From Dysgonomonas sp. PF1-14 (GTDB lineage Bacteria; Bacteroidota; Bacteroidia; Bacteroidales; Dysgonomonadaceae): DNA of 64,000 nt. Shown piece after piece: positions 25,069 through 34,397 of this stretch (positions within the stretch are counted from its first letter, which is position 1; every line of letters begins with the position of its first letter). Location of the stretch: positions 1 through 64,000 of the forward strand of contig NZ_JARXWN010000007.1 of NCBI RefSeq assembly GCF_029892965.1. The letters run 5' to 3'. The translations under genes were made by a program, and so were the position numbers. The notes under the pieces are model-generated. The model was not told where the DNA came from. It ran no database searches and saw only the letters and a program-made list of their open reading frames with translations.

Positions 25069-27204
25069 ATGAAAAATGAAATGGCAATAATTAATCTTAT
25101 ATCATCTGCTTTAAACATTAAAGCATCACAAATAGAGAAAACAATAGAGCTGCTCGATTCGGGTGCAACTATCCCCTTTATCAGTCGTTACCGTAAAGAA
25201 GTGACAGGTGGATTAGATGAAGTGCAGATCGGCGCTATCAAAGAACAGAATGACAAACTTAACGAACTGGTAAAACGCAGGGAAACCATTCTGAAATCGA
25301 TAGAAGAACAGGAGAAACTGACTCCCGAACTAAAGACACGTATCGAAAACTGCTGGAACAGTTCCGAACTCGAAGATATCTATCTGCCTTACAAACCGAA
25401 ACGGCAGACTCGTGCCGAGATAGCCCGTAAGAAAGGATTGGAGCCACTGGCAAAATTCATTATGGCACAGCATCCGGGTGATGTAGACGGCAAGGCAGAA
25501 GCCTATGTCAAAGGGGACGTAAAAGATATAAAAGATGCCATTTCCGGAGCGTGCGACATTATTGCCGAATGGGTCAATGAAGACGAATATGCCCGTAATT
25601 CTATCCGTAATATATTTCAGAGAGAGGCTGTCATTACAGCTAAAGTAGTGAAAGGAAAAGAAGAAGAGGGCGATAAATACCGCGATTACTTTGACTTTTC
25701 CGAAAAACTGAGTAAATCTTCGTCACATCGTATTCTGGCTATACGCAGGGGCGAATCGGAAGGAATACTCAGGGTAAATATCGCACCCGATGAAGACATG
25801 GCTTTGGAACGACTCGACAAACGTTTCCTTAAAGGAGACAATGACAACATAGCTACTAACTATGTAGCGGATGCCATAGAAGATTCATACAAACGACTGT
25901 TAAAACCATCTATCGAAACGGAGTTCGCCGCTTTATCGAAAGAAAAAGCCGATGAAGAAGCCATACGTGTGTTTATCGAGAATTTACGCCAATTGTTGCT
26001 TGCTGCACCACTAGGGCAAAAGCGGGTATTGGGAATCGATCCCGGCTACCGTACAGGCTGTAAACTTGTATGCCTCGATGCTGAAGGGAACCTGTTACAT
26101 AACGAGACTATCTATCCGCATCCACCACAAAATGAGACATCAAAAGCCGGAAACAAAGTTGTAAAACTTGTATCTACTTACAATATAGATGCCATAGCAA
26201 TAGGTAATGGTACGGCAAGCCGCGAAACAGAACGGTTCATTACTAATCTGCGCTACGAGAAAGAAGTAAAAGTATTTGTAGTGAGCGAAAACGGAGCATC
26301 TATTTACTCAGCATCAAAAATTGCACGCGAAGAGTTTCCCGATTATGATGTGACGGTAAGAGGGGCAGTCTCTATCGGTCGCCGTCTGATGGATCCGTTG
26401 GCCGAGTTGGTAAAGATAGATCCTAAATCCATCGGGGTAGGGCAGTACCAGCACGATGTAGACCAGAATAAGTTGAAAAATTCGCTTGACCTGACAGTCG
26501 AAAGTTGTGTAAACCTTGTAGGAGTGAATGTAAATACAGCCAGTAAACACTTGTTGACTTATGTTTCGGGCTTAGGGCCTGTGTTAGCACAGAATATAGT
26601 AAATTACCGAGCCGAGCATGGTGCTTTCAAGTCGCGTAAGGAGCTGATGAAAGTGGCTCGTATGGGCGAAAAGGCATTCGAGCAAAGTGCAGGATTCCTT
26701 CGTATAGCCGATGCAGACAATCCGCTTGATAACTCGGCTGTACACCCAGAGAGTTATCATGTAGTAGAAAAGATGGCGAAAGACCTTAAATGTACGGTAA
26801 AAGACCTGATAACCAATAAAGAGTTGAAAAAGTCGCTCGATCTGCAAAAATATGTGACCGATACTGTCGGACTGCCCACATTGAACGATATTATGGAAGA
26901 GCTGGACAAACCGGGGCGCGACCCGCGTAAAGGTATCAAGATGTTTGAGTTCGATCCGAATATCCGTACCATCGAAGACTTGCGCGAAGGTATGATTCTA
27001 CCCGGTATAGTAACCAATATAACCAACTTCGGTTGCTTTGTTGATGTCGGCATCAAAGAGAACGGACTGGTGCATATATCTGAACTTGCAGACCGTTTTG
27101 TCTCCGATCCTACCGAAGTAGTTTCGCTTCATCAGCATGTAGAGGTAAAAGTATTATCTGTCGATCTGGCACGCAAGAGGGTACAGTTGTCGATGAAAAA
27201 ATAA
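25069..27204 (+). CDS. tex: Tex-family RNA-binding transcription accessory protein
   Basis: A 711-residue cytoplasmic protein. Order: Tex N-terminal helical region (~1-190, SGATIPFISRYRKEVTGGLDE), a YqgF/RNase H-like domain (~325-450, RVLGIDPGYRTGCKL), helix-hairpin-helix motifs (~490-560, KHLLTYVSGLGPVLAQNIVNYR), and a C-terminal S1 RNA-binding domain (~640-711, GMILPGIVTNITNFGCFVDVGIKENGLVHISEL). Length is close to the ~720-residue norm. Homologues affect transcription and RNA turnover. A second Met at codon 5 is an alternative start. The upstream boundary is a CGCAAAG repeat, so its original promoter may have been displaced. Confidence 0.95.
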   Translation: MKNEMAIINLISSALNIKASQIEKTIELLDSGATIPFISRYRKEVTGGLDEVQIGAIKEQNDKLNELVKRRETILKSIEEQEKLTPELKTRIENCWNSSELEDIYLPYKPKRQTRAEIARKKGLEPLAKFIMAQHPGDVDGKAEAYVKGDVKDIKDAISGACDIIAEWVNEDEYARNSIRNIFQREAVITAKVVKGKEEEGDKYRDYFDFSEKLSKSSSHRILAIRRGESEGILRVNIAPDEDMALERLDKRFLKGDNDNIATNYVADAIEDSYKRLLKPSIETEFAALSKEKADEEAIRVFIENLRQLLLAAPLGQKRVLGIDPGYRTGCKLVCLDAEGNLLHNETIYPHPPQNETSKAGNKVVKLVSTYNIDAIAIGNGTASRETERFITNLRYEKEVKVFVVSENGASIYSASKIAREEFPDYDVTVRGAVSIGRRLMDPLAELVKIDPKSIGVGQYQHDVDQNKLKNSLDLTVESCVNLVGVNVNTASKHLLTYVSGLGPVLAQNIVNYRAEHGAFKSRKELMKVARMGEKAFEQSAGFLRIADADNPLDNSAVHPESYHVVEKMAKDLKCTVKDLITNKELKKSLDLQKYVTDTVGLPTLNDIMEELDKPGRDPRKGIKMFEFDPNIRTIEDLREGMILPGIVTNITNFGCFVDVGIKENGLVHISELADRFVSDPTEVVSLHQHVEVKVLSVDLARKRVQLSMKK

Positions 27205-27205
27205 G

Positions 27206-27231
27206 GAAAGCCGCTCTTTGGAGCGGCTTCC
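27206..27231. terminator. Hairpin between convergent tex and tonB genes
   Basis: AAGCCGCTC and GAGCGGCTT pair around a 4-base loop. No long T-run follows, so termination strength is uncertain. Confidence 0.5.
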
Positions 27232-27283
27232 TCGTTAGTGTGTGTGATTGGAGATCTGATAGCAGATTAGTGTTTTCTACAGT

Positions 27284-28129
27284 TTATTTACTCAGTTTGA
27301 ATACAATCGGTAATGTGAAGTAAACTTTTACAGGTTCTCCGTTGTTTCTGCCCGGTATCCATTTCGGCATATTCTTTATCACACGCATTGCTTCCCTGTC
27401 GCAGTTTACACTCACGCCTTTCAGCAATTGCAGGTCGCCTATCTCGCCGGTCTTGCTTACAACGAAGCGTATAGTAACTTTTCCTTCTATACCTATTTCC
27501 TGATCGGATATCGGATATTTCAGGTTGTCTTTTATATATCTGTACATTTCGGCTTCCCCACCCGGAAATTGAGGCATTTGTTCGGCAAATATGATCGGAG
27601 GGTCTTCAGTTTTGCCTGCACCACCTGTACCGTTGCCTTCTACTACTTCGCGTTCAAATATCTTGCGTTCAGCAGCAGGATCTGTAGAGCCTTCTTTAAC
27701 TGTGAATGCACCTATTACAGCTTCTTTGTTTTCGAGTAATTCGGTCATGCTCGCCATCTCGTTTTCATTTGTAACCTCATTCTTATCTACTATTGTAGGA
27801 ACAACGAATTTTTCCATTTTTCGGTACACTACCGGAGGCTCCGGTATTTCGGGTTGCTCTATTACCTGTTCTTCCCTGTTGTCGATCACGTCCATTACGC
27901 TATATATCTCGTTTCGGTCGATATCGTAACCTCCTGTATTTGCTGCTACTGTACTGATAATAGCCGGAAGGCTGGCAACGAATGCAACAATTATAAGTAC
28001 GATACCAAATGCCCAAAGATGTCTTTTCCACGACGACTGACGCAATTCAAATGCACCATATGATTTATTTTTACCTTCGAAAATAATATCACACCATTCT
28101 GAGGAATTTAAGTTTACTGAGTTTTTCAT
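27284..28129 (-). CDS. TonB-like energy transducer, paralogue 1
   Basis: A 281-residue protein anchored in the inner membrane that would couple proton motive force to outer-membrane receptors. About 35 cytoplasmic residues (MKNSVNLNSSEWCDIIFEGK then NKSYGAFELRQS) precede one membrane helix (~38-62). A Pro/Glu-rich periplasmic linker (EQPEIPEPPVVYRK) follows, then the TonB C-terminal domain (~190-281) with QFPGGEAEMYRYIKDNLKYP, GKVTIRFVVSKTGEI and MPKWIPGRNNGEPVKVYFTLP. The paralogue at 49324-50160 has nearly the same ends but a different linker. No exbB/exbD is adjacent. Confidence 0.88.
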   Translation of the reverse strand: MKNSVNLNSSEWCDIIFEGKNKSYGAFELRQSSWKRHLWAFGIVLIIVAFVASLPAIISTVAANTGGYDIDRNEIYSVMDVIDNREEQVIEQPEIPEPPVVYRKMEKFVVPTIVDKNEVTNENEMASMTELLENKEAVIGAFTVKEGSTDPAAERKIFEREVVEGNGTGGAGKTEDPPIIFAEQMPQFPGGEAEMYRYIKDNLKYPISDQEIGIEGKVTIRFVVSKTGEIGDLQLLKGVSVNCDREAMRVIKNMPKWIPGRNNGEPVKVYFTLPIVFKLSK

Positions 28130-28651
28130 GACTGTTAGTTTTTAATTGTTATTAATATTCGACTTCGTCAGTTATTTTCTTGCAGCAGCATAATCAAAAT
28201 AAATTTTGCTTCTGCTTGCCTGCTTAACGAAAATATTCCCCTTTTTACCCTATAGATGTCAGAATGATAGAAATTCCACAAACAGGTGACATTTTATTTT
28301 TATGGATTTAAAGTAATGAATACTGTTTATTGTAGTATTTGTGTTGTAGGGGCGAAACAACGTTCGGCGGTAGCCAATTATCATTTGCCCGATGCTAGTA
28401 TATATCATTTATATACCACAAATACTTCACTGGAATAAGCTTTTTATAATTTAAAATAAATGTGGTTCACTATTCCGGGCGTAAGATATTACGCCCCTAC
28501 GCAGTTTGCCGAATATTTTTGTCTGTAACCTTTAGGCAGAACGATTATAGTCTAAAAGTGTAAAATAAAATAGCAGCAGGAATATTCCTGCTGCTATTTC
28601 ATAGGCTATTTTTTAGATTGATGTTTTCTTGGAAGTGTGGAAATGATGCTT
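28130..28651. repeat. Repeat-bearing spacer upstream of tonB paralogue 1
   Basis: The first ~130 bases hold the tonB leader, including a block (28236-28257) shared with the other tonB promoter region. Between 28348 and 28500 lies a unit with inverted GTAGGGGCG / CGCCCCTAC ends: positions 28353-28386 match 8051-8084 in inverted orientation, and 28477-28496 is the palindrome GGGCGTAA-GATA-TTACGCCC. No gene was seen. Confidence 0.65.
28568..28599 (-). terminator. 32-base perfect palindrome, terminator of the 56-residue gene
   Basis: AAATAGCAGCAGGAAT and its exact complement form an uninterrupted palindrome. On the minus strand it is followed by TTATTTTA, about 50 bases after the stop of the small gene. 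Confidence 0.75.
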
Positions 28652-28822
28652 TTAATTGGACAACCTGCGATGTTCGTTATGCAATGCCCGTAGCTTAATA
28701 GACATTATTTCCAGTTCATCCAACAACCTGTTCATTTCTTCCACCGGAGTGTCTTTAGGAGAATCTTCAAAGCGTTTTCTCGCTAAATAAATGTCGTTGA
28801 TTAGTTCTTCGTGCTGGCTCAT
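28652..28822 (-). CDS. Small hypothetical protein (56 residues)
   Basis: From MSQHEELINDIYLARKRFED the product is 56 residues, strongly charged and predicted helical, with coiled-coil-like heptads in VEEMNRLLDELEIMSIKLRALHNEHRRL. I chose the ATG at 28822: an in-frame Met 24 codons upstream would place the promoter inside the gene. A TATCTTTG element sits about 60 bases upstream and a perfect palindrome follows, so it looks like a complete monocistronic unit. Family and function are not recognised. Confidence 0.6.
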   Translation of the reverse strand: MSQHEELINDIYLARKRFEDSPKDTPVEEMNRLLDELEIMSIKLRALHNEHRRLSN

Positions 28823-29295
28823 GGCTATTTTTCTTTTATGTAAATAATAATTAAAACAGACAAAATGTGCTGTTTTGCTCAGCAAAGATAGCAATAATTG
28901 CTATGTCTACTTTACAATTTAATGATTTTTTGAATATGTTTTTCAGCATGTTTTATATTAAATAGTTTATTTATAGCTATTTAATGTGTGCTTTTGCCCT
29001 TAAATTAATCGAAAAAAAGTAGTAAGTAAAAAAAACGATACTTAAAGTGACTAATTAAATTGAATGATTTAAGTAGCGAGACTTAATGACTCGCATGATT
29101 AACAGCTATAAAGAATACACGTCAATATGACAGTTAAAATACATAATCAACCCCATCCTTATAGTATATAAATATTTATGAATATTTACAGATCAATAAA
29201 ATTGTTAATGCATTACTATCTGCAAAGCAATTGCTATCAATGGCATATATATTGCTTTTTATCAACTGTAAAACAATCTGAATCATCAATTGACA
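28823..29295. other. AT-rich intergenic region, first half
   Basis: It contains the promoter of the 56-residue gene (TATCTTTG on the minus strand, 28883-28890). The remainder is very AT-rich, with no ORF or tRNA/rRNA signature. It may hold the 5' part of the transcript that ends at 29418, but I found no convincing promoter for it. Confidence 0.4.
28883..28890 (-). promoter_or_regulatory. -7 promoter element for the 56-residue gene
   Basis: Minus-strand TATCTTTG, exact match to TAnnTTTG. Confidence 0.5.
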
Positions 29296-29418
29296 AACCC
29301 GCTACGATAACAACTCTCTGGTGCGGCTAGTACCAGCCTACGGGTTAATATATCAAAAGCTAGCCATATTTAATTAAACACTATTCTGAAAAGGTTGCAC
29401 GCGATGTGCAGCCTTTTT
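29296..29418 (+). ncRNA. Candidate structured RNA with pseudoknot and intrinsic terminator
   Basis: AACCCG (29296-29301) pairs with CGGGTT (29341-29346) and encloses a hairpin CTGGT/ACCAG (29318-29336). The loop of that hairpin contains GGCTAG, complementary to CTAGCC at 29360-29365, giving a pseudoknot. A 12-bp hairpin (29389-29400 with 29406-29417, one wobble) leading into a T-run then ends the unit. The next gene starts 353 bases later and has its own promoter, so this looks like the 3' end of a small RNA rather than its leader. No Rfam family is recognised. Confidence 0.4.
29389..29418 (+). terminator. Strong intrinsic terminator ending the candidate RNA
   Basis: The AAAAGG.TGCAC arm pairs with GTGCA.CCTTTT around a 5-base loop, then T5. 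No annotated gene ends just upstream, so it implies an unannotated transcript. Confidence 0.75.
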
Positions 29419-29609
29419 GTATTACAGGGCTACCTGCAAACAAAACAGATTTCTACACAGCAGATGTGAATTCCGTATATGTGAATAAAATCAAAAATAA
29501 ATAGATATTTAGCATCTGCGAAACAACTAAATAGCAAAAACTTACTTTTAATTTACAATTTATTATAAATTTAGTTCTCAATTCATTTAAATGTATAGCC
29601 AAGATTCAG

Positions 29610-29617
29610 TAAATTTG
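29610..29617 (+). promoter_or_regulatory. -7 promoter element for the kinase-like gene
   Basis: TAAATTTG matches TAnnTTTG, giving a leader of about 145 bases that includes a small GTAGAT/ATCTAC hairpin. Confidence 0.45.
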
Positions 29618-29770
29618 GAGGTAGATTTTATCTACATCCGAAGTGTGTTTGGATAAGTTGTTTCAATTCATAGCTTTTGAGATATTTATTATCAAAAAAC
29701 ATGTTATGAGTTGATTTTTTATGAGGATTTGGAAAGAAATAAATTTAATAAATAATAAAAAAAATCGGAA

Positions 29771-31501
29771 ATGCTACAAGAATTTACGCTAAGCGAAGGA
29801 AAAGCAATAATTAACTTCACACTAAAATTTTGCGATACCCGTCAGAAAATATTGGATAGTTACGGCTTCCGTCGTGTAATTGAAGTCTTCGTTCAGAAAC
29901 TGAAGAAAAATGAGATTATCATTTATGAATATTATATCAAGGAATTCAAAACCGATGAAGAGTTTGAAAAAACACTGATAGAAGCATTCAAGCTACTCAC
30001 TGTATTGAATCCGGACGAAGTACAGAATGTTCACAACAAATACTCGATATTCTTCAACGACAAAGACCTCTTTATCGAACTTATAGAATTATTATATAGC
30101 TTCTGGCGCAGGCTGGAACGTTATGCCATTGTACACAACAGTTCTATCGGAAATGGTTTGCAGAACGTACGTTTTATGCAAGCCAATGAGTTGTTTAACG
30201 AATTGGTGTTGTCGATCTACCGTCGTGTAGAAGAAACTGTGATAGGTTACCAGCACAGAGTATATCGCCAACTTACCGCCGGAGCCAATGCTGCTCTTAC
30301 CCTTAGCGATATCAACTGGAATTGTCCGGTAGAGTACAACGGGCTTACTACGATTCCGTTCATTACCGCTGTTATGTTCAAACCGCCGTTTATTTCATAC
30401 ACAAAAAGAAATACACGCGATGGCATATTTCAGGAGCATACTACAAATCCGATAGAAAATATTGTACTGAGCGAAGACGACTGGTTCCTGTTCCCTGCTA
30501 AGGTAGGCAATATGCTCACATTCGTATATTTCCACAAAGACTTTATGGTACATGGCTTCGCCCTTTCCAATCTGTTCGAATTAGCGAAAGAAAGCGAGTA
30601 TATCGGCAAAAAACCCGATATCATCTATATATTCGGATATCCTGACGGACATGAAGAAAAACGCACATTCTACTACAAGGACAAGGTAAACAACATCCTT
30701 ATCGGATATGCAAACCATTGTGACGATATAGACTACTTCGGCTACATGAAGAAAATGTTGCTTACACTTCACAATGTTAAGCAAATGGAGTACGACCGCC
30801 TGCCTATACACGGTGCAATGGTAAACATATTGCTGAAGAACGGAAAAGAAGCCAATATCATCATCATGGGTGACAGTGGAGCCGGTAAGTCTGAGAGTCT
30901 CGAAGCCTTCCGTACGCTGAATGAAAAATATATCCGTCATATGCGTATCATCTTCGACGATATGGGGTACCTCAAAAAAGAAGAAGACGGCTCAATAAAA
31001 GGCTATGGAACAGAAATCGGTGCATTTGTCCGCATCGACGACCTCGACCCTATGTATGCCTTCCAGCAGCTCGAAAGAGGAATTTATACCAACCCTGATA
31101 AGATTAATGCACGTATAACCATTCCTGCGGCTACTTACGACGTTATCATGAAAGGCTATAAAGTAGATTATTTCCTTTATGCAAATAACTATACGGAAAC
31201 AGACCAGAAGATCAAATTCTTCGACAATCTGGACGAAGCCATCACTGTATTTGAAGCCGGAGCCCGCAAAGCAAAAGGTACTACTACCGAAAAAGGCCTT
31301 GTTACATCTTATTTCGCAAATCCGTTCGGGCCTGTACAGGAACCGGAAGTAGCCGGAAGACTGATCAGAGAGTATTTCACTGATATGGAAAAGAACGGAG
31401 TAAAGATTGGCGAAGTACACACTTCGCTGGCTATAGACGGACAAAGCAAAGACGGCCCGCGTCTGGCAGCAGAAGAGCTGTTCACGCTTATCAATGAGTG
31501 A
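29771..31501 (+). CDS. P-loop HPr kinase/PEP carboxykinase-like protein of unknown function
   Basis: A 576-residue soluble protein. The N-terminal ~340 residues show no recognised motif. Residues 367-375 read GDSGAGKSE, the Walker A form of HPr kinase/phosphorylase rather than the GxSGTGKT of ATP-dependent PEP carboxykinase. It is preceded by HGAMVNILLKNG, where HPr kinases place a metal-linked His, and followed by IIFDDMGYL (~396). The C-terminal part has no assignable signature. Databases may call it PEP carboxykinase, but the motif argues for a kinase. It lies 147 bases upstream of PEP carboxylase with a hairpin between them, suggesting a link to the PEP/oxaloacetate node. Substrate unknown. 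Confidence 0.7.
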   Translation: MLQEFTLSEGKAIINFTLKFCDTRQKILDSYGFRRVIEVFVQKLKKNEIIIYEYYIKEFKTDEEFEKTLIEAFKLLTVLNPDEVQNVHNKYSIFFNDKDLFIELIELLYSFWRRLERYAIVHNSSIGNGLQNVRFMQANELFNELVLSIYRRVEETVIGYQHRVYRQLTAGANAALTLSDINWNCPVEYNGLTTIPFITAVMFKPPFISYTKRNTRDGIFQEHTTNPIENIVLSEDDWFLFPAKVGNMLTFVYFHKDFMVHGFALSNLFELAKESEYIGKKPDIIYIFGYPDGHEEKRTFYYKDKVNNILIGYANHCDDIDYFGYMKKMLLTLHNVKQMEYDRLPIHGAMVNILLKNGKEANIIIMGDSGAGKSESLEAFRTLNEKYIRHMRIIFDDMGYLKKEEDGSIKGYGTEIGAFVRIDDLDPMYAFQQLERGIYTNPDKINARITIPAATYDVIMKGYKVDYFLYANNYTETDQKIKFFDNLDEAITVFEAGARKAKGTTTEKGLVTSYFANPFGPVQEPEVAGRLIREYFTDMEKNGVKIGEVHTSLAIDGQSKDGPRLAAEELFTLINE

Positions 31502-31585
31502 CAAACTTTTTTACAGATGAACATTTAGTTGTTTTTTAACGTTCAACATAAAACACTAAATACATTTCATAAATAATAACGGAGA

Positions 31586-31621
31586 ATGCAACCTGCCGAT
31601 CGGAAGACGTGCGGGTTGCAT
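31586..31621 (+). promoter_or_regulatory. 11-bp hairpin between the kinase-like gene and ppc
   Basis: ATGCAACCTGC (31586-31596) pairs with GCGGGTTGCAT (31611-31621), one wobble, around a 14-base loop. No T-run follows. It sits 28 bases before the ppc ATG and may be an RNA leader structure or processing site. Confidence 0.5.
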
Positions 31622-31648
31622 CTATCCTGTAAAAAGAACTATCTATAT

Positions 31649-34288
31649 ATGAATAATTTGCAACAATCTTTGATGCACAACAATATCAAGCTGCTTGGCG
31701 ACCTGTTGGGTAAAACCATAAGTGAAGCTAAAGGGCAGGATATGGTCGACCTCATAGAAACAATCCGCAGGCTTTCTAAAGCCTCGCACACAGGAGATAT
31801 AGAGGCTCACAAACAACTTGTAGAAAAGATGAAGAACCTGAAAGACGAAGAGTTTTTGCCGGTGGCAAGGTCTTTCAATCAGTTTCTGAATCTGACAAAT
31901 ACGGCAGAACAGTACAACAGTGTTTCTCCTCATGCGCAAGGCGCAGAAAACCCTGTAAATTTTCCCGAAATATACAGCAAGCTGAAAGCTGCAAACCTCA
32001 GTGATAAAGTCATCATTAAAGAGATAGAAAAAATATCTATCGATCTGGTACTCACTGCACACCCTACCGAGATCAACAGACGATCGCTGATCAACAATCT
32101 GAATCAGGTAGACCATTGTCTGGGCCTATTAGATCACGATGATTTGGCCGAATATCAGAAAGTACAGATACTGCAAAGACTGAAACAGCTCATTGCTCAA
32201 TACTGGTACACCGATGAAATCCGTCAGAACCGTCCTACTCCGAACGAAGAGGCAAAATGGGGCTACGATGCTATTGAGAACAGCCTGTGGCTGGCAGTTC
32301 CGGCTTATTTACGCGAACTGGATGAACAGATACGCAACACCATACCATACAGGCTGCCGATAGATGCACGTCCTATACACTTTTCGTCGTGGATGGGTGG
32401 CGATAGGGATGGCAACCCGAATGTGACATCGAAAGTAACGCACAATGTATTACTCGACAGTCGCAAAAGGGCTGTAAAACTGTTCCTTGCTGACATTGAA
32501 ATACTTGTAAAGGAATTGTCGATGGCTGCATGTACCAGCGAATTCAGAAATTATATAAACGACTTCGACATACAAGAGCCTTATCGCGAATTGATGAAAA
32601 GGCTACGCGAAAAGCTCCGTAAGACACAAGTCTATCTGGATGCCCGCATAGATGGAAAAAATCCGGAACTGACCGAAGATATACTTACGCACAACGACCA
32701 GCTTTGGGAACCACTACACGAGGCTTACAAGTCGCTTGTAGCCTGCAATATGGGCATAATAGCAGACGATAAACTGCTCGATACCATGCGTAGGGTGCGT
32801 TGCTTCGGGCTCAATCTGGTGCAAATAGATATCCGTCAGGAAAGTACTATTCATACCGAAGCTATATCTGAAATCACACGCTATCTGGGGTTAGGAGACT
32901 ATGAGGCCTGGTCGGAAGACGAGAAACAAGCGTTCCTTATCAAAGAATTGAATTCGAAGCGTCCGCTCGTTCCTCACAACTGGGAGCCAAGCCCTCAGAC
33001 TAAAGAGGTACTGGATACATGCAGGGTAATAGCAGAAACACAAGAAGGTGCTATTCCTACCTATGTGATCTCGATGACACGTACACCGTCGGATATTCTG
33101 GCTGTATATCTGCTGCTGAAAGAGGCTGAATGTCCTTATACACTACCTGTAACGCCTTTGTTTGAAACACTGAACGACCTTAATAATTCCAATGGTATTA
33201 TGCAGGAACTGTTCAATATAAGCTGGTACAAAGGTATTATAAAGAATAAACAAATGATAATGATAGGGTATTCCGACTCTGCAAAAGACGCCGGTTCCCT
33301 AGCTGCCGGATGGGCTCAGTACACTGCGCAGGAAGCTCTGATCAAGACCTGTCAGGATGCAGGAATTGCCCTTACACTGTTTCATGGTCGTGGCGGAACT
33401 GTAGGACGCGGCGGCGGCCCTGCTAAAGTAGCTTTGTTCTCACAACCTCCGGGCTCACTCAAGAGTGGGCTGCGTGTTACCGAACAAGGGGAAATGATAC
33501 GCTTCAAACTCGGATTACCCGATCTGGCTATCAAAACATTATCGCTGTACACCGATGCCATACTGGAAGCAAACCTGCTGCCTCCTCCTGCACCAAAACA
33601 GGAATGGAGAGACCTCATGGATAAGTTGTCCGACGTTTCGTGTAATATCTATCAGGGAATTGTACGTCACGATCCTGATTTCATACCATATTTTTATCAG
33701 GCAACGCCGGAGGCTGAACTTGCCCGTCTGCCATTAGGCTCACGCCCGGCAAAACGCCGTCCGAATGGAGGTGTGGAGAGTCTACGCGCTATTCCTTGGA
33801 TTTTCGGGTGGACTCAGAATCGTCTGATGCTCCCTGCATGGCTGGGTGCGGGACAGGCGCTACAAGAGGCTATCAACAATGATAAGATGGACGTACTGAA
33901 AGAGATGTACCAGAACTGGCCATTCTTCGGCACACGCATCAGTATGCTCGAAATGGTATTTGCCAAAGCCGATTCGCGCATGGCTCAATATTATGACGAC
34001 CGTCTGGTAGATGATAAGCTGCTTCCTTTGGGCAAAAAGCTAAGAGATCAGTTGGGAAATGATATTAAAACGATATTGCAGATTTCGCAAGACGAATATC
34101 TGATGGAAGGGTTACCCGATGTGGCTGAAAATATTGCCATGCGTAATATTTATACCAATCCGTTGAACCTGTTGCAGGTAGAATTGCTGCACAGGACAAG
34201 ACAGGAGGGGGAACACTCGTCGGAACTGGAACTGGCACTGATGATCACTATATCCGGCATTGCCGCAGGAATGCGTAATACAGGGTGA
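31649..34288 (+). CDS. ppc: Phosphoenolpyruvate carboxylase
   Basis: Carboxylates PEP with bicarbonate to oxaloacetate, feeding the reductive branch towards succinate. The 879-residue chain from [20 protein letters not shown] has every hallmark: [12 protein letters not shown] with the catalytic His near residue 138, [13 protein letters not shown] near 247, [10 protein letters not shown] near 540, [14 protein letters not shown] near 578, and the invariant C-terminal MRNTG. Length is normal. I chose 31649 because the longer in-frame start lies inside the upstream hairpin. It follows the kinase-like gene, with no separate promoter motif visible, so co-transcription is plausible. Confidence 0.97.
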   Translation: MNNLQQSLMHNNIKLLGDLLGKTISEAKGQDMVDLIETIRRLSKASHTGDIEAHKQLVEKMKNLKDEEFLPVARSFNQFLNLTNTAEQYNSVSPHAQGAENPVNFPEIYSKLKAANLSDKVIIKEIEKISIDLVLTAHPTEINRRSLINNLNQVDHCLGLLDHDDLAEYQKVQILQRLKQLIAQYWYTDEIRQNRPTPNEEAKWGYDAIENSLWLAVPAYLRELDEQIRNTIPYRLPIDARPIHFSSWMGGDRDGNPNVTSKVTHNVLLDSRKRAVKLFLADIEILVKELSMAACTSEFRNYINDFDIQEPYRELMKRLREKLRKTQVYLDARIDGKNPELTEDILTHNDQLWEPLHEAYKSLVACNMGIIADDKLLDTMRRVRCFGLNLVQIDIRQESTIHTEAISEITRYLGLGDYEAWSEDEKQAFLIKELNSKRPLVPHNWEPSPQTKEVLDTCRVIAETQEGAIPTYVISMTRTPSDILAVYLLLKEAECPYTLPVTPLFETLNDLNNSNGIMQELFNISWYKGIIKNKQMIMIGYSDSAKDAGSLAAGWAQYTAQEALIKTCQDAGIALTLFHGRGGTVGRGGGPAKVALFSQPPGSLKSGLRVTEQGEMIRFKLGLPDLAIKTLSLYTDAILEANLLPPPAPKQEWRDLMDKLSDVSCNIYQGIVRHDPDFIPYFYQATPEAELARLPLGSRPAKRRPNGGVESLRAIPWIFGWTQNRLMLPAWLGAGQALQEAINNDKMDVLKEMYQNWPFFGTRISMLEMVFAKADSRMAQYYDDRLVDDKLLPLGKKLRDQLGNDIKTILQISQDEYLMEGLPDVAENIAMRNIYTNPLNLLQVELLHRTRQEGEHSSELELALMITISGIAAGMRNTG

Positions 34289-34397
34289 TAAGGGAATTAT
34301 AAGTTATAAATTATGAATGAAGAATTAAGAATATGAGGCTTGTAACTCATTCCTCTCTGTTCTTAATTTTTCATTATTCATTCTTAATTTTAATTTT

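Noticed and set aside
29000-29418. tmRNA, RNase P RNA or SRP RNA in the AT-rich intergenic region
   Set aside because: None of the diagnostic sequences (tmRNA acceptor arm, RNase P core, SRP GGAAGCAGC-type loop) is present.
31597-31610. GATCGGAAGA in the ppc leader resembles a sequencing-adapter start
   Set aside because: The match ends after about 10 bases and the sequence sits in the loop of a well-formed hairpin with genome-like flanks, so contamination is unlikely.
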